Assembly: GCA_910585235.1 (NCBI GenBank)
Contig: CAJUCM010000009.1
Location: forward strand, 1 to 55,371
From: an uncultured Christensenella sp.
GTDB lineage: Bacteria; Bacillota; Clostridia; Christensenellales; Borkfalkiaceae
Length of the DNA: 55,371 nucleotides
Direction: 5' to 3'
Shown here: piece by piece, positions 1 through 9,800 of the stretch
How the letters are laid out: each line of letters opens with the position of its first letter
How positions within the stretch are numbered: the first letter of the stretch is position 1
Made by a program: the position numbers and the translations under genes
Notes under the pieces: generated by a model
Told to the model about the DNA's origin: nothing
The model's database searches: none
Seen by the model: the letters and a program-made list of their open reading frames with translations, nothing else

Positions 1-54
1 AGCGTCACCTTGCCAAGGTGAATGTCGCGGGTTCGAATCTCGTTTCCCGCTCCA
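1..54 (+). tRNA. tRNA-Gly (GCC), 5' part outside the window
   Basis: The anticodon arm is complete: a 5-bp stem closes a 7-nt loop with anticodon GCC at 12-14. It is followed by a variable loop, a T arm with the GTTCGAATC loop, the 3' acceptor strand and an encoded CCA ending at 54. The D arm and 5' acceptor strand lie before the window. It probably shares a transcript with the tRNA-Cys 26 nt downstream. Confidence 0.93.
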
Positions 55-80
55 ATCGTAAACTAACGCACTATTTTTTT

Positions 81-155
81 GGCGCCATAGCCAAGCGGTA
101 AGGCGTGGGTCTGCAAAACCCTGATTCCCCGGTTCAAATCCGGGTGGCGCCTCCA
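81..155 (+). tRNA. tRNA-Cys (GCA)
   Basis: A complete cloverleaf. The 7-bp acceptor stem starts GGCGCC and pairs with GGCGCC at the 3' end, followed by discriminator T and encoded CCA. The anticodon loop CTGCAAA holds anticodon GCA, and the T loop is standard. It lies 26 nt after tRNA-Gly with no promoter between them, so they are probably co-transcribed. It marks the left boundary of the AT-rich restriction island. Confidence 0.96.
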
Positions 156-183
156 TCGTCGAAACGCGACGAATTTTGAAAGA

Positions 184-206
184 GTTGCCTTTTAGGCAAC
201 TTTTTT
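184..206 (+). terminator. Intrinsic terminator of the tRNA pair
   Basis: Six-bp stem GTTGCC/GGCAAC with loop TTTTA, followed directly by TTTTTT. It ends the tRNA-Gly/tRNA-Cys transcript. Confidence 0.9.
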
Positions 207-233
207 CTTTAACGTCGGTTCCGCCTCTTTCCG

Positions 234-262
234 AAAACAACTGCCCGAAAGGTGGTTGTTTT
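234..262 (+). repeat. Left copy of an island-flanking hairpin
   Basis: AAAACAAC pairs with GTTGTTTT, continuing through two G-T pairs and CC/GG around the loop CGAAA. It is followed by a T-rich stretch. A closely related hairpin in the same orientation lies at 10840, just beyond the other end of the restriction island; about 23 of 27 positions agree. Either both are ordinary terminators or they are remnants of island-end repeats. Confidence 0.55.
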
Positions 263-578
263 CGTTTAATGCCACCCGTCATCGCCGAATAGGCATACTA
301 TGTAACTGATATAATTTCTCCTTTGTCGTTTTTTATTTACGGGAGCAACTTCCCGACTAAGTGTAATTCACTACGTTAATTCATAAGTTCCGTTCGTTCT
401 GCGAGGCTTTTAGTCATCAAAAATCTTCATAAAATCATCTCCTTGTTATAGTGCTGTTATCAGCGACGAGTATTACAAAGACGAAGTTGGTTTATTAAAT
501 TAGATCGTCCAACATAAAAGCAAAGCATAAGCCGATGTTCAAGGTAACGCGTTGAAAGGAGAAGCGTGCGTGTAGTGT

Positions 579-629
579 TAAATTGGGGAATATTTTTATA
601 TTAAATCGTATAAAAAATTCCCTAATTTA
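579..629. repeat. Long inverted repeat upstream of the Fic-like gene
   Basis: A 22-nt left arm (579-600) and a 21-nt right arm (609-629) are near-perfect reverse complements around an 8-nt centre. Both arms contain GGGGAAT or its complement, and a further GGGGAATTTTTTG copy lies inside the promoter at 650. It could be a bidirectional terminator or an operator. Confidence 0.6.
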
Positions 630-640
630 TAACCAAACAC

Positions 641-669
641 TTGCGGAATGGGGAATTTTTTGCTATAAT
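641..669 (+). promoter_or_regulatory. Sigma-A promoter of the Fic-like gene
   Basis: -35 TTGCGG (641-646), 17-nt spacer, consensus -10 TATAAT (664-669). The expected transcript start near 676 rules out translation from the upstream TTG and supports the ATG at 704. Confidence 0.8.
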
Positions 670-703
670 CAAGTTAAAATTATTCCTCAACAGGAGCGAT
701 TTT

Positions 704-1642
704 ATGGCGAATGTATTTGAAATACAGCGGGAACTGCTGAATAAAAGAGCCGATTTACAAGCAAGGCTGAACCTGTTGCCGTATGACGGAACGCCCGAAG
801 TAAAAGAGAACGGTGAGGGCAAATACCTGTATATCCGCAAACGCGAGGCGGGACGGTTAAGATCTACCTATGTCGGCGCATATACAGATGAACTGTATAA
901 TCTCTTATTGCGGAATGCAGCAGAGGCAAAAGTAATTCGAAAAGAACTGCGGCAAATTGATAGGAGACTTGCCGAGCTTGGTTATTCCGCAGACGAACTG
1001 TCTGCGCGAGTTGTGCAGAACATTGATTTTGCGAGAGCAAATATGAAAGCCAACATCTATGACCAGGCTGTTTTGGAGGGCGTGGCGACTTCGTTTCCGC
1101 AGACCGCCGAGATAATAGAAAACGGTATTGTAAACGGAATGACGGCAACCGACGTGCAGAAAATCCTCAACCTGAAACACGCTTGGGAGTTTATTCTCGA
1201 CAGAGATGTTGTAGCAAGCAAAACAGATTACTATTTGCTTTGCCATATTGCAAAACTTGTAAACGAAGGCTTTTTTATGGAGGGCGGCAGAATACGGGGA
1301 GTGCCCGTAACAATCGGCGGCACTTCATATGTGCCCCCCTTGCCCAATGAATTTGACGTTAAAGATAGAATTGCAGAGATAGTTGCTAAAGAAGCCGATG
1401 ATATTGAGAAGGCAATCGAGCTGTGCTTATATTGCATGAAAACACAAATTTTCCTTGACGGAAACAAAAGAGCTTCGGTTATCTTTGCAAATCATTATTT
1501 AATCGCTCACGGCGGCGGTTTTCTTGTGATTCCCGAAAAAGAAGTGTCGGAATTCAAAAAATTACTTGTGAAGTATTACGAAGGTGCGGAAATATCGCTC
1601 ATTATACAGTTTATGAAAGAGAAGTGCTGGAAATCGTTCTGA
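704..1642 (+). CDS. Fic/Doc-domain protein with substituted catalytic His
   Basis: A 312-residue protein. The start at 704 is set by AGGAG at 692-696 and by the promoter position. The N-terminal ~110 residues are helical and charged. The C-terminal part carries the Fic/Doc active-site loop as QIFLDGNKR at residues 248-256. The F, D, G, N and R of the family HPFxDGNKR motif are kept, but the catalytic His is Gln248. Fic enzymes transfer AMP or other phosphate-containing groups to proteins, and Doc phosphorylates EF-Tu; without the His this protein is probably inactive as a transferase or has another role. It has its own promoter ahead of the type I R-M operon. No separate antitoxin gene is seen. 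Fold assignment is fairly sure; function is unknown. Confidence 0.75.
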   Translation: MANVFEIQRELLNKRADLQARLNLLPYDGTPEVKENGEGKYLYIRKREAGRLRSTYVGAYTDELYNLLLRNAAEAKVIRKELRQIDRRLAELGYSADELSARVVQNIDFARANMKANIYDQAVLEGVATSFPQTAEIIENGIVNGMTATDVQKILNLKHAWEFILDRDVVASKTDYYLLCHIAKLVNEGFFMEGGRIRGVPVTIGGTSYVPPLPNEFDVKDRIAEIVAKEADDIEKAIELCLYCMKTQIFLDGNKRASVIFANHYLIAHGGGFLVIPEKEVSEFKKLLVKYYEGAEISLIIQFMKEKCWKSF

Positions 1643-1651
1643 ATAAAAATT

Positions 1652-1670
1652 GCCTTAAAATTTTTAAGGC
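1652..1670. promoter_or_regulatory. Perfect palindrome before the hsdM promoter
   Basis: A 19-nt palindrome with 9-bp arms (GCCTTAAAA/TTTTAAGGC) and a 1-nt centre lies 7 nt upstream of the hsdM -35 box and 10 nt after the Fic-like stop. Its compact symmetry suits an operator. A terminator is less likely because a 1-nt loop cannot form and no T-run follows. Confidence 0.5.
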
Positions 1671-1676
1671 GCACTA

Positions 1677-1705
1677 TTGATACAAAAAGGAAAAAATGTT
1701 ATAAT
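1677..1705 (+). promoter_or_regulatory. Promoter of the type I R-M operon
   Basis: -35 TTGATA (1677-1682), 17-nt spacer, -10 TATAAT (1700-1705), about 60 nt before the hsdM ATG. Confidence 0.8.
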
Positions 1706-1765
1706 TATTTCGATAAAGGCTTGCAGGCAATAAAAAAGCAAAAAGAAACCAAAGGAAAATAAAAA

Positions 1766-3343
1766 ATGGCAGAGATAAGAAAGGATCAGGAAAGAGAAGA
1801 ATTACATAAGGCAATTTGGTCTATTGCCGATGATTTAAGGGGAAGTGTCGACGGTTGGGACTTCAAGCAATATGTGCTTGGAATGATGTTTTACCGCTAT
1901 ATATCCGAAAATTTAACGAAATACGTCAACAAGCGTCAGCAGGAAGCGGGCGAGGGTAATTTCGACTATACCGCAATGTCCGACGCAGTTGCCGAACAAG
2001 CCAAGAAAACGCTTGTCGAAGAAAAAGGATTTTTCATTGCACCGAGTGAACTTTTCTGTAATGTGCGAAAACGTGCGGCAAGCGACGAAAATTTAAATGA
2101 GACGCTTGAAAAAGTCTTTAACCACATAGAAGAATCGGCAAAGGGAACGGTTAGCGAAGCGGATTTTTCGGGATTGTTTGACGATATCGACGTTAATTCC
2201 AATAAGCTCGGCGCAACCGTTATCAAGCGGAACGAGAAACTTGTAAAACTGCTCAACGGCATCGGTGAAATGAAGCTGGGTGGTTTTCAGGATAACACCA
2301 TTGACGCCTTCGGCGATGCCTACGAATTTTTAATGAGCATGTACGCTTCCAATGCTGGCAAAAGCGGCGGCGAATTTTTTACACCGCAGGAGGTTTCGGA
2401 GCTTTTAACGCGCCTTGCGACGGTTGGAAAAACCGAAGTGAATAAGGTTTATGATCCTGCTTGCGGCTCCGGTTCCCTTTTGTTAAAGGCGGCGAAGATT
2501 CTCGGCAAAGAAAATATCCGCAACGGCTTTTTCGGTCAGGAAATCAATTTGACGACTTATAACCTTTGCCGTATCAATATGTTTTTGCACGATATTGATT
2601 TTGATAAATTCGATATTGCCAACGAAGATACGCTTATTTCGCCCCAACATTGGGATGATGAACCGTTTGAGGTAATTGTTTCCAACCCGCCCTATTCTAT
2701 TAAATGGGCGGGAGATGAAAACCCGCTTTTGATCAACGATAGCCGATTTGCGCCCGCGGGCGTTCTCGCGCCGAAAAGCAAGGCGGATCTTGCCTTTATT
2801 ATGCACGCGCTTGCATGGCTTGCGGCAAACGGCACTGCGGCAATTGTTTGCTTCCCCGGTATTATGTACCGCGGCGGCGCAGAACAGAAAATAAGAAAGT
2901 ATTTGGTCGATAACAATTTTATTGATTGTATTATTCAACTTCCGAGCAATCTGTTTTACGGCACGTCGATTGCCACCTGCATTATGGTCTTAAAGAAAAA
3001 TAAGACGGATACCAACGTATTGTTTATTGACGCCACAACCGAGTGCGTGAAAGTTACCAATAACAACAAGCTAACCGAAGAAAATATCAATAGTATCGTT
3101 TCCGAGTTTTCTTCCCGTGAAGAGAAAAAGCACTATTCCCACCTTGCCGCTTATGACGAGGTAAAAGGGAATGACTATAATCTTTCCGTTTCTACCTATG
3201 TGGAGCAAGAGGACAAGCGCGAAAAGATTGATATTGTAAAACTCAATGCGGAAATTGCCGAAATAGTCGCCCGCGAGCAGGTATTACGGGAAGAGATCGA
3301 TAGAATTATACACGAGATAGAAAATGGCGAAAACGAAACCTAA
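1766..3343 (+). CDS. hsdM: Type I restriction-modification methyltransferase subunit HsdM
   Basis: A 525-residue N6-adenine DNA methyltransferase subunit of a type I system. The N-terminal HsdM_N helical domain covers about residues 1-165. The SAM-binding motif DPACGSG starts at D230 and the catalytic motif NPPY spans 307-310. The coiled C-terminal end (about 490-525) would contact HsdS. The start follows AAAGGA with good spacing. With HsdS it forms the M2S methylase and with HsdR the full restriction complex. Its last 20 nt overlap the PIN-domain gene, so translation of the two is coupled. Length is usual for the family and all key residues are present. Confidence 0.95.
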   Translation: MAEIRKDQEREELHKAIWSIADDLRGSVDGWDFKQYVLGMMFYRYISENLTKYVNKRQQEAGEGNFDYTAMSDAVAEQAKKTLVEEKGFFIAPSELFCNVRKRAASDENLNETLEKVFNHIEESAKGTVSEADFSGLFDDIDVNSNKLGATVIKRNEKLVKLLNGIGEMKLGGFQDNTIDAFGDAYEFLMSMYASNAGKSGGEFFTPQEVSELLTRLATVGKTEVNKVYDPACGSGSLLLKAAKILGKENIRNGFFGQEINLTTYNLCRINMFLHDIDFDKFDIANEDTLISPQHWDDEPFEVIVSNPPYSIKWAGDENPLLINDSRFAPAGVLAPKSKADLAFIMHALAWLAANGTAAIVCFPGIMYRGGAEQKIRKYLVDNNFIDCIIQLPSNLFYGTSIATCIMVLKKNKTDTNVLFIDATTECVKVTNNNKLTEENINSIVSEFSSREEKKHYSHLAAYDEVKGNDYNLSVSTYVEQEDKREKIDIVKLNAEIAEIVAREQVLREEIDRIIHEIENGENET

Positions 3344-4016
3344 ATTAAGTGTTCTTGTAGATGCAAATATATTGATAAGGGCGGCTATGCAGGAACAGGA
3401 GCGAAAGGATTTGCATACACTCATGAACTTTACTAATGAGGGTAAAATATACTTTAATTTATCTGAAATAGTTATAGATGAAATACAGAAACAAAGCAAA
3501 GGGTTAGAAAATACATTAAATGAAGAGATTGCAAAAGTATCAAGTGGGGTGAGAGAAATTTTTAAAAACACTAAAATCTGGAACGAGTTGCGTGATTTTG
3601 AAAATTTTGTCGTGAATGCTTTATATGAATATAAGGGAATTAAATACCAACAGTTTTTGGATTTTCTTAAAGAGTTATCTGATATAGAAAAGAGTAAAAA
3701 TACAAGGATTATTAAACCGGACCCTGAAAAATTTTATCAAACACAACGGAAAATAACAAAAGGTGAACTCCCTAAAATAAATTCAAATGATATACATATT
3801 CTTGATACGCTTGAAGAAATGAGTAGAAAAAGAAAAGCTGAAACTATAATTTTTGTAACGGAAAATAAAAAAGATTTTTTCGATACAGATGAAAGTGGCG
3901 AATATATGAAAAATGATATGGGTGGATTTATAATAAAAGGTCTATCGGATAGAAATATTATCGGTTTTGTCTCAACGAGAAAAGCAGTGTCATTTATAAG
4001 TAAAATAACGGAATAG
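3324..4016 (+). CDS. PIN-domain protein (DUF4935-like), predicted ribonuclease, inside the hsd operon
   Basis: A 230-residue protein. The first acidic PIN residue sits in VLVDANIL (D13). A second acidic cluster is near residues 159-165 (NDIHILD), and the last is in VTENKKDF near residue 190. PIN domains are metal-dependent nucleases; VapC-type members cut tRNA or rRNA. The gene starts inside the 3' end of hsdM (20-nt overlap), so it is made together with the methylase. It is AT-rich, like the rest of the island, and no classic VapB antitoxin lies upstream. By position it resembles the PrrC anticodon nuclease kept silent by a type I complex, but that parallel is inference only. Confidence 0.75.
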   Translation: MAKTKPKLSVLVDANILIRAAMQEQERKDLHTLMNFTNEGKIYFNLSEIVIDEIQKQSKGLENTLNEEIAKVSSGVREIFKNTKIWNELRDFENFVVNALYEYKGIKYQQFLDFLKELSDIEKSKNTRIIKPDPEKFYQTQRKITKGELPKINSNDIHILDTLEEMSRKRKAETIIFVTENKKDFFDTDESGEYMKNDMGGFIIKGLSDRNIIGFVSTRKAVSFISKITE

Positions 4017-4084
4017 AAAAATTCAAAAGCATAGCTTGAAGATAGATTTTGTCGTCAAGAAATTGGTAAGGAGATTGAGGAAGT

Positions 4085-4264
4085 ATGAGCGAAAAAGAAA
4101 TATGTATAACAATATATCATGAAGATGTCGCATTAGCCAAAAAACAATGTCCGCAGGGCTATCATGTTGAATATACGCGGAGAGGTTATCCGCTTTATGT
4201 TTTAGACGGTTATCATTATGATATAGAAACTGATTTGTGTTTTAAAGATAAAACATCAAGGTGA
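4085..4264 (+). CDS. Small hypothetical protein in the hsd operon (59 aa)
   Basis: ATG at 4085 follows a strong Shine-Dalgarno (AAGGAGATTGAGG region, 4068-4080) and the frame stays open for 59 codons to TGA at 4262. It is rich in Tyr, His and Asp, has two Cys, and has no membrane segment. It sits 68 nt after the PIN gene and 6 nt before the next gene, so it is co-transcribed. I recognise no family. Given its size and place it could be a partner or inhibitor of the PIN nuclease or an anti-restriction regulator, but nothing in the sequence proves this. Confidence 0.6.
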   Translation: MSEKEICITIYHEDVALAKKQCPQGYHVEYTRRGYPLYVLDGYHYDIETDLCFKDKTSR

Positions 4265-4270
4265 TTTACA

Positions 4271-4876
4271 ATGGAAGACGTTTTATGGAGTGGTGAACTT
4301 GATAACATAGCAGGAATAACATTAAATGCCGCAAATTATATATACAACTATCGACAAAAAAGAAAGACAACTAAATTTATATTGGATAATTATAATCAAT
4401 TAGAAAATGTTATTTCGACCGTGTTGGGAATTTGGACGGGACATACATATGTAGGAGAACGAAAACAGGAAAAAATAAAAAAGGCATTTCAAAAATTTTT
4501 TGTTAATTTTATGGATTTGCTTTTAGATATAAAGAATTATTCAGAAAATTATGCTTTAAAAGAGAAGCAATTATCAAAAAAAGCATTATTTCAAGGAACT
4601 GTATATCGTCTTTTGGGTCACAATACAGCTGATAAGAATGAAAAAATAGAACAAACGTTTGACGATATTTATGTTTCATGGAGTAAAATTCCGCAGAATA
4701 GCTATTTTGAGTCAAAATTATATGGCGTTATTACATGGATTAAGTGCATTATTTCGGTTAAATATTTTGGGATTGATTTAACGGCATTGCAATGTTCTCG
4801 TTCAAACGAACAAGAAATTGTTTTTCCTACGATAGAGGAATGTATAACAGAGATTAAATATATTGAGGAACGGTAG
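4271..4876 (+). CDS. Hypothetical protein in the hsd operon (201 aa)
   Basis: A 201-residue, strongly AT-rich, mostly helical protein with many Lys, Asn and Tyr and no signal peptide or clear membrane segment. It begins 6 nt after the 59-aa gene and stops 1 nt before the hsdS ATG, which implies tight co-expression. No family is recognised. Type I loci often gain accessory genes between hsdM and hsdS, and this may be one; it could also be a cognate immunity or regulatory protein for the neighbouring PIN nuclease. Confidence 0.65.
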   Translation: MEDVLWSGELDNIAGITLNAANYIYNYRQKRKTTKFILDNYNQLENVISTVLGIWTGHTYVGERKQEKIKKAFQKFFVNFMDLLLDIKNYSENYALKEKQLSKKALFQGTVYRLLGHNTADKNEKIEQTFDDIYVSWSKIPQNSYFESKLYGVITWIKCIISVKYFGIDLTALQCSRSNEQEIVFPTIEECITEIKYIEER

Positions 4877-4877
4877 C

Positions 4878-6155
<1,278 letters not shown>

Positions 6156-6163
6156 TTAGGCTC

Positions 6164-6763
6164 TTGCAGTATGTCTACGGCTTTGCGTTTGTGCGGTTGG
6201 GAGATATTGGAAAAATATCCATGTGTAAGCGTATAATGAAAGCTGAAACATCAAACAGCGGTGATATTCCGTTTTATAAGATAGGGACTTTTGGCGGGGA
6301 AGCTGACTCATTTATTAGTAAGGAGAAATTTTATGAATATAAGTCAAAGTATTCGTATCCTAATAAGGGTGATGTTTTAATATCAGCTGCCGGTACAATC
6401 GGAAAGACTGTTGTATTTGACGGAAAACCGGCGTATTTTCAAGATTCAAATATTGTTTGGATAAATAATGATGAAAAAATTGTTACAAATAACTTTCTAA
6501 GATATTGTTATTCCAAACAACCATGGATTGCTTCGACGGGTGGAACAATAGTAAGGCTATATAATGAAAATATAGCGAATGCTATTATTGTAGTTCCCAC
6601 ACTTGCCGAACAAGAACGGATTGTTTCAATTCTCGACCGATTTGATAAACTTTGCAACGATATTTCAGACGGTTTACCCGCCGAGATAGAAGCAAGACGA
6701 AAGCAATATGAATACTACCGGGACAAACTGTTAAAGTTTGAAATGAAGAATAAAGAATTATAA
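6164..6763 (+). CDS. Third HsdS target-recognition domain, out of frame in this isolate
   Basis: About 199 residues giving one TRD (starting near VRLGDIGKISMCKR) plus one conserved helix (EQERIVSILDRF) and the KQYEYYRDKLLKF signature: half of a normal HsdS. Its frame is open without a stop back into the CAGA tract. It has no ATG with a Shine-Dalgarno at its head; TTG 6164 has only a weak TAGG three nt before it. Independent expression therefore looks poor, and it is best read as the switched-off extension of hsdS. In the fused state the protein would be 629 residues with three TRDs. A half-HsdS made alone could in principle dimerise, as known for some truncated HsdS. Confidence 0.85.
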   Translation: MQYVYGFAFVRLGDIGKISMCKRIMKAETSNSGDIPFYKIGTFGGEADSFISKEKFYEYKSKYSYPNKGDVLISAAGTIGKTVVFDGKPAYFQDSNIVWINNDEKIVTNNFLRYCYSKQPWIASTGGTIVRLYNENIANAIIVVPTLAEQERIVSILDRFDKLCNDISDGLPAEIEARRKQYEYYRDKLLKFEMKNKEL

Positions 6764-6802
6764 TTGTTTTAATAATTCTAAATTTTACATTCAGGAGGAG
6801 CT

Positions 6803-9800
6803 ATGAGTTATTTCAATATTGTTACGCAAAGCAATGACAGCACTGTCGTCAGTGAATATGAACCCGACGAAAAGCGGTCTGACGCATATCAAAGTGAAGC
6901 CGAGCTCGAAAAGCAATTTATAAAAATGCTCACCGAGCAGGGGTACGATTATTTGCCGATCCACGAGGAAAAGGACTTAGTGGATAATCTTCGCTCACAG
7001 CTTGAAATACTGAATGACTATCGATTTTCTGACAACGAATGGAACAGGTTTTTCCGTGAAAAACTTGCGAGGTCTACCGATGAAATTAAAGAAAAGACGC
7101 GGATCATTCAGGAAGATTATATTCAGAATTTAATCCGCGACGACGGTTCCACAAAAAATATTACGCTCATCGACAAAAAGAATATCCATAATAACAGATT
7201 GCAGGTTATCAACCAATATGTTATAACGGACGGTGCGCGAGATAACCGTTACGACGTAACGATTTTAGTAAACGGTTTTCCGCTTGTACATATCGAATTA
7301 AAACGCCGCGGGGTGCAAATCAAAGAGGCGTTCAACCAAATCAACCGTTATCTGCGCGACAGTTTTTGGGCGGGAAGCGGTCTTTTCAAATATGTTCAAA
7401 TATTTGTAATTTCCAACGGAACTAATACAAAATATTACTCTAACTCGACAAGATATAACCATATCAAAGAGGGGGAAAGCGGCGCAAGAAAGGGTAAGAC
7501 GAGCAACAGCTTTGAATTTACTTCGTTCTGGGCTGACGCCAATAATCGCACGATAAAAGACCTGATCGATTTTACCAAAACATTTTTTACGAAGCATACT
7601 ATATTAAATATATTAACAAAGTATTGCGTGTTTACGGCAGAGGAAATGTTATTGGTTATGCGTCCTTATCAGATTGTGGCAACCGAGCGCATTATGAACC
7701 GAATAGAGATTGCCAACAACTATAAAAAATACGGTAGCATTGCGGGCGGCGGTTATATTTGGCATACGACGGGAAGCGGCAAAACCTTGACGTCGTTCAA
7801 AACGGCACGCCTTGCTTCCGATTTGCCATATATAGATAAAGTGCTTTTTGTGGTCGACAGAAAAGATTTGGACTATCAGACAATGCGGGAATACGATCGT
7901 TTTGAAAAGGGCGCGGCAAACAGTAGCAGTTCCACCGCCGTGTTGCAACGCCAGCTTGAAGATAAGGACAATAAAGGTAGACCGCATACCTATAAAATTA
8001 TTATCACGACGATACAAAAATTGTCTAAATTTATTGCCAATAATAAAACGCACCCTATTTACGATAAGCGCGTCGTCATTATTTTCGACGAGTGCCACCG
8101 CTCGCAGTTCGGAGATATGCACACGGCAATTGCAGGCAACGGGGTAAAGAAAGGTGCGTTTAAGAATTATCACATTTTCGGTTTTACAGGCACTCCGATT
8201 TTTGGGCTAAACGCAAGCGTCGGTAAAAATCCCAACTTAAAAACAACCGAACAGGCTTTCGGGGATTGTCTGCATAAATACACCATAGTAAACGCAATAA
8301 ACGATAGAAACGTTCTGCCTTTCCGTGTTGACTATATTAAAACTATGGACAAAGAACCGGATATCGATGATAAAAATGTTTGGGATATTGACAGAGAAAA
8401 AGCATATTTGGCACCGAAGCGGATTGAAAATGTCGTTTCATATATTCTCGAACACTTTGCACAAAAGACAAAGCGCAACGAAAAGGCATATCGGTTCCGT
8501 CAGCTTGTAAACGTTGCGGAGGTTGCACGGGCAAAGAGCGGTAGTGGTGCAGAGGAATTGAAGAATCCCGTTACGCTGAAAGGATTTAATTCTATCTTTG
8601 CCGTATCGTCAGTTGAAGCCGCTAAAATTTATTATAACGAATTCAAAAAACAGATGACTGCGCACCCTGAAAAGGCGTTGAAAATTGCTTTAATATACAG
8701 CTTTGCACCGAACGAGGAGGAAGATGGCGGACTATTAGGCGAGGAAAATTCCGACGATACAAGCGGACTTGACCAATCATCCAGAGATTTTCTCGATGGT
8801 GCGATTGATGAATATAATCAATATTTCGGAACGACCTACGATACTTCAAGCGAAAAATTCCCCAACTACTATAAAGACGTATCGTTGCGTATGAAAAACA
8901 AGCAGATTGATCTGTTGATTGTTGTCAATATGTTTTTAACGGGCTTTGATGCAACAACGCTCAACACTCTTTGGGTGGATAAAAACTTAAAAATGCACGG
9001 GCTCGTTCAGGCGTTTTCAAGAACGAACCGTATTCTCAACTCCATTAAAACCTTCGGCAATATCGTCTGCTTTCGTAACTTGCAAAAACGGGTTGACGAC
9101 GCCATTAAGCTTTTCGGCGATGAAGAAGCGTCGGGAATTGTTTTAATGAAGGGTTATAAAGATTATTATTTCGGCTATACCGATAAAAAAGGCAATCACA
9201 GACCCGGCTACATTGATATGATAGACGAGTTGACCGCAAAATTCCCGTTTGCGTTCTTTACGGGAATTATGACGGATAAGGATAAAAAATCGTTTGTTTC
9301 ATTATTCGGAGCGATCTTAAAAATGAGAAATTTGCTCTCATCATTTGATGATTTTAAGGGACAGGAGATTATTTCGGAATTTGATTTTCAGGATTATTGT
9401 AGCGAATACCTTGATATTCGTGCGGAAATGGTGAAATTCAATCCCGAAAAAGAAAATATCGTCGACGATATTGTTTTTGAAATGGAGCTTATCAAACAAA
9501 TCGAAATCAATATCGACTATATTTTGATTCTTGTGCAGAAGTATCACGATTCACATTGTCATGATAAGGAAGTGAGAATCGCCATAGAAAAGGCAATTAA
9601 CGCAAGTCCCGAATTACGCAGTAAAAAAGCGTTGATCGATAACTTTATAAACGGAATCAACGAAGTTGACGATGTGATGGCAGAGTGGCGCTCTTATATA
9701 GCAGAAGAAAAGGAAAAAGAGTTACAGAAAATGATTGCCGAAGAAGGATTAAAACCGGACGAAACCCGAAAGTACATAACCAACTGTCTCCGCGACGGAG

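Larger units (their letters stand above)
211..640. other. Gene-free stretch between tRNA-Cys and the restriction island
   Basis: No credible gene is present. It holds a 12-bp hairpin with a CGAAA loop (234-262) and a long inverted repeat (579-629). On the minus strand a good Shine-Dalgarno precedes an ATG at 430, but that reading frame closes after six codons (MKIFDD). A second ATG at 417 gives only 13 codons. This looks like the stub of a deleted or degraded gene, consistent with an insertion boundary. Confidence 0.6.

Noticed and set aside
6164..6763. Third TRD considered as an independent hsdS gene
   Set aside because: No ATG with ribosome site at the head, and the frame is open back into the repeat; fusion after slippage explains it better.
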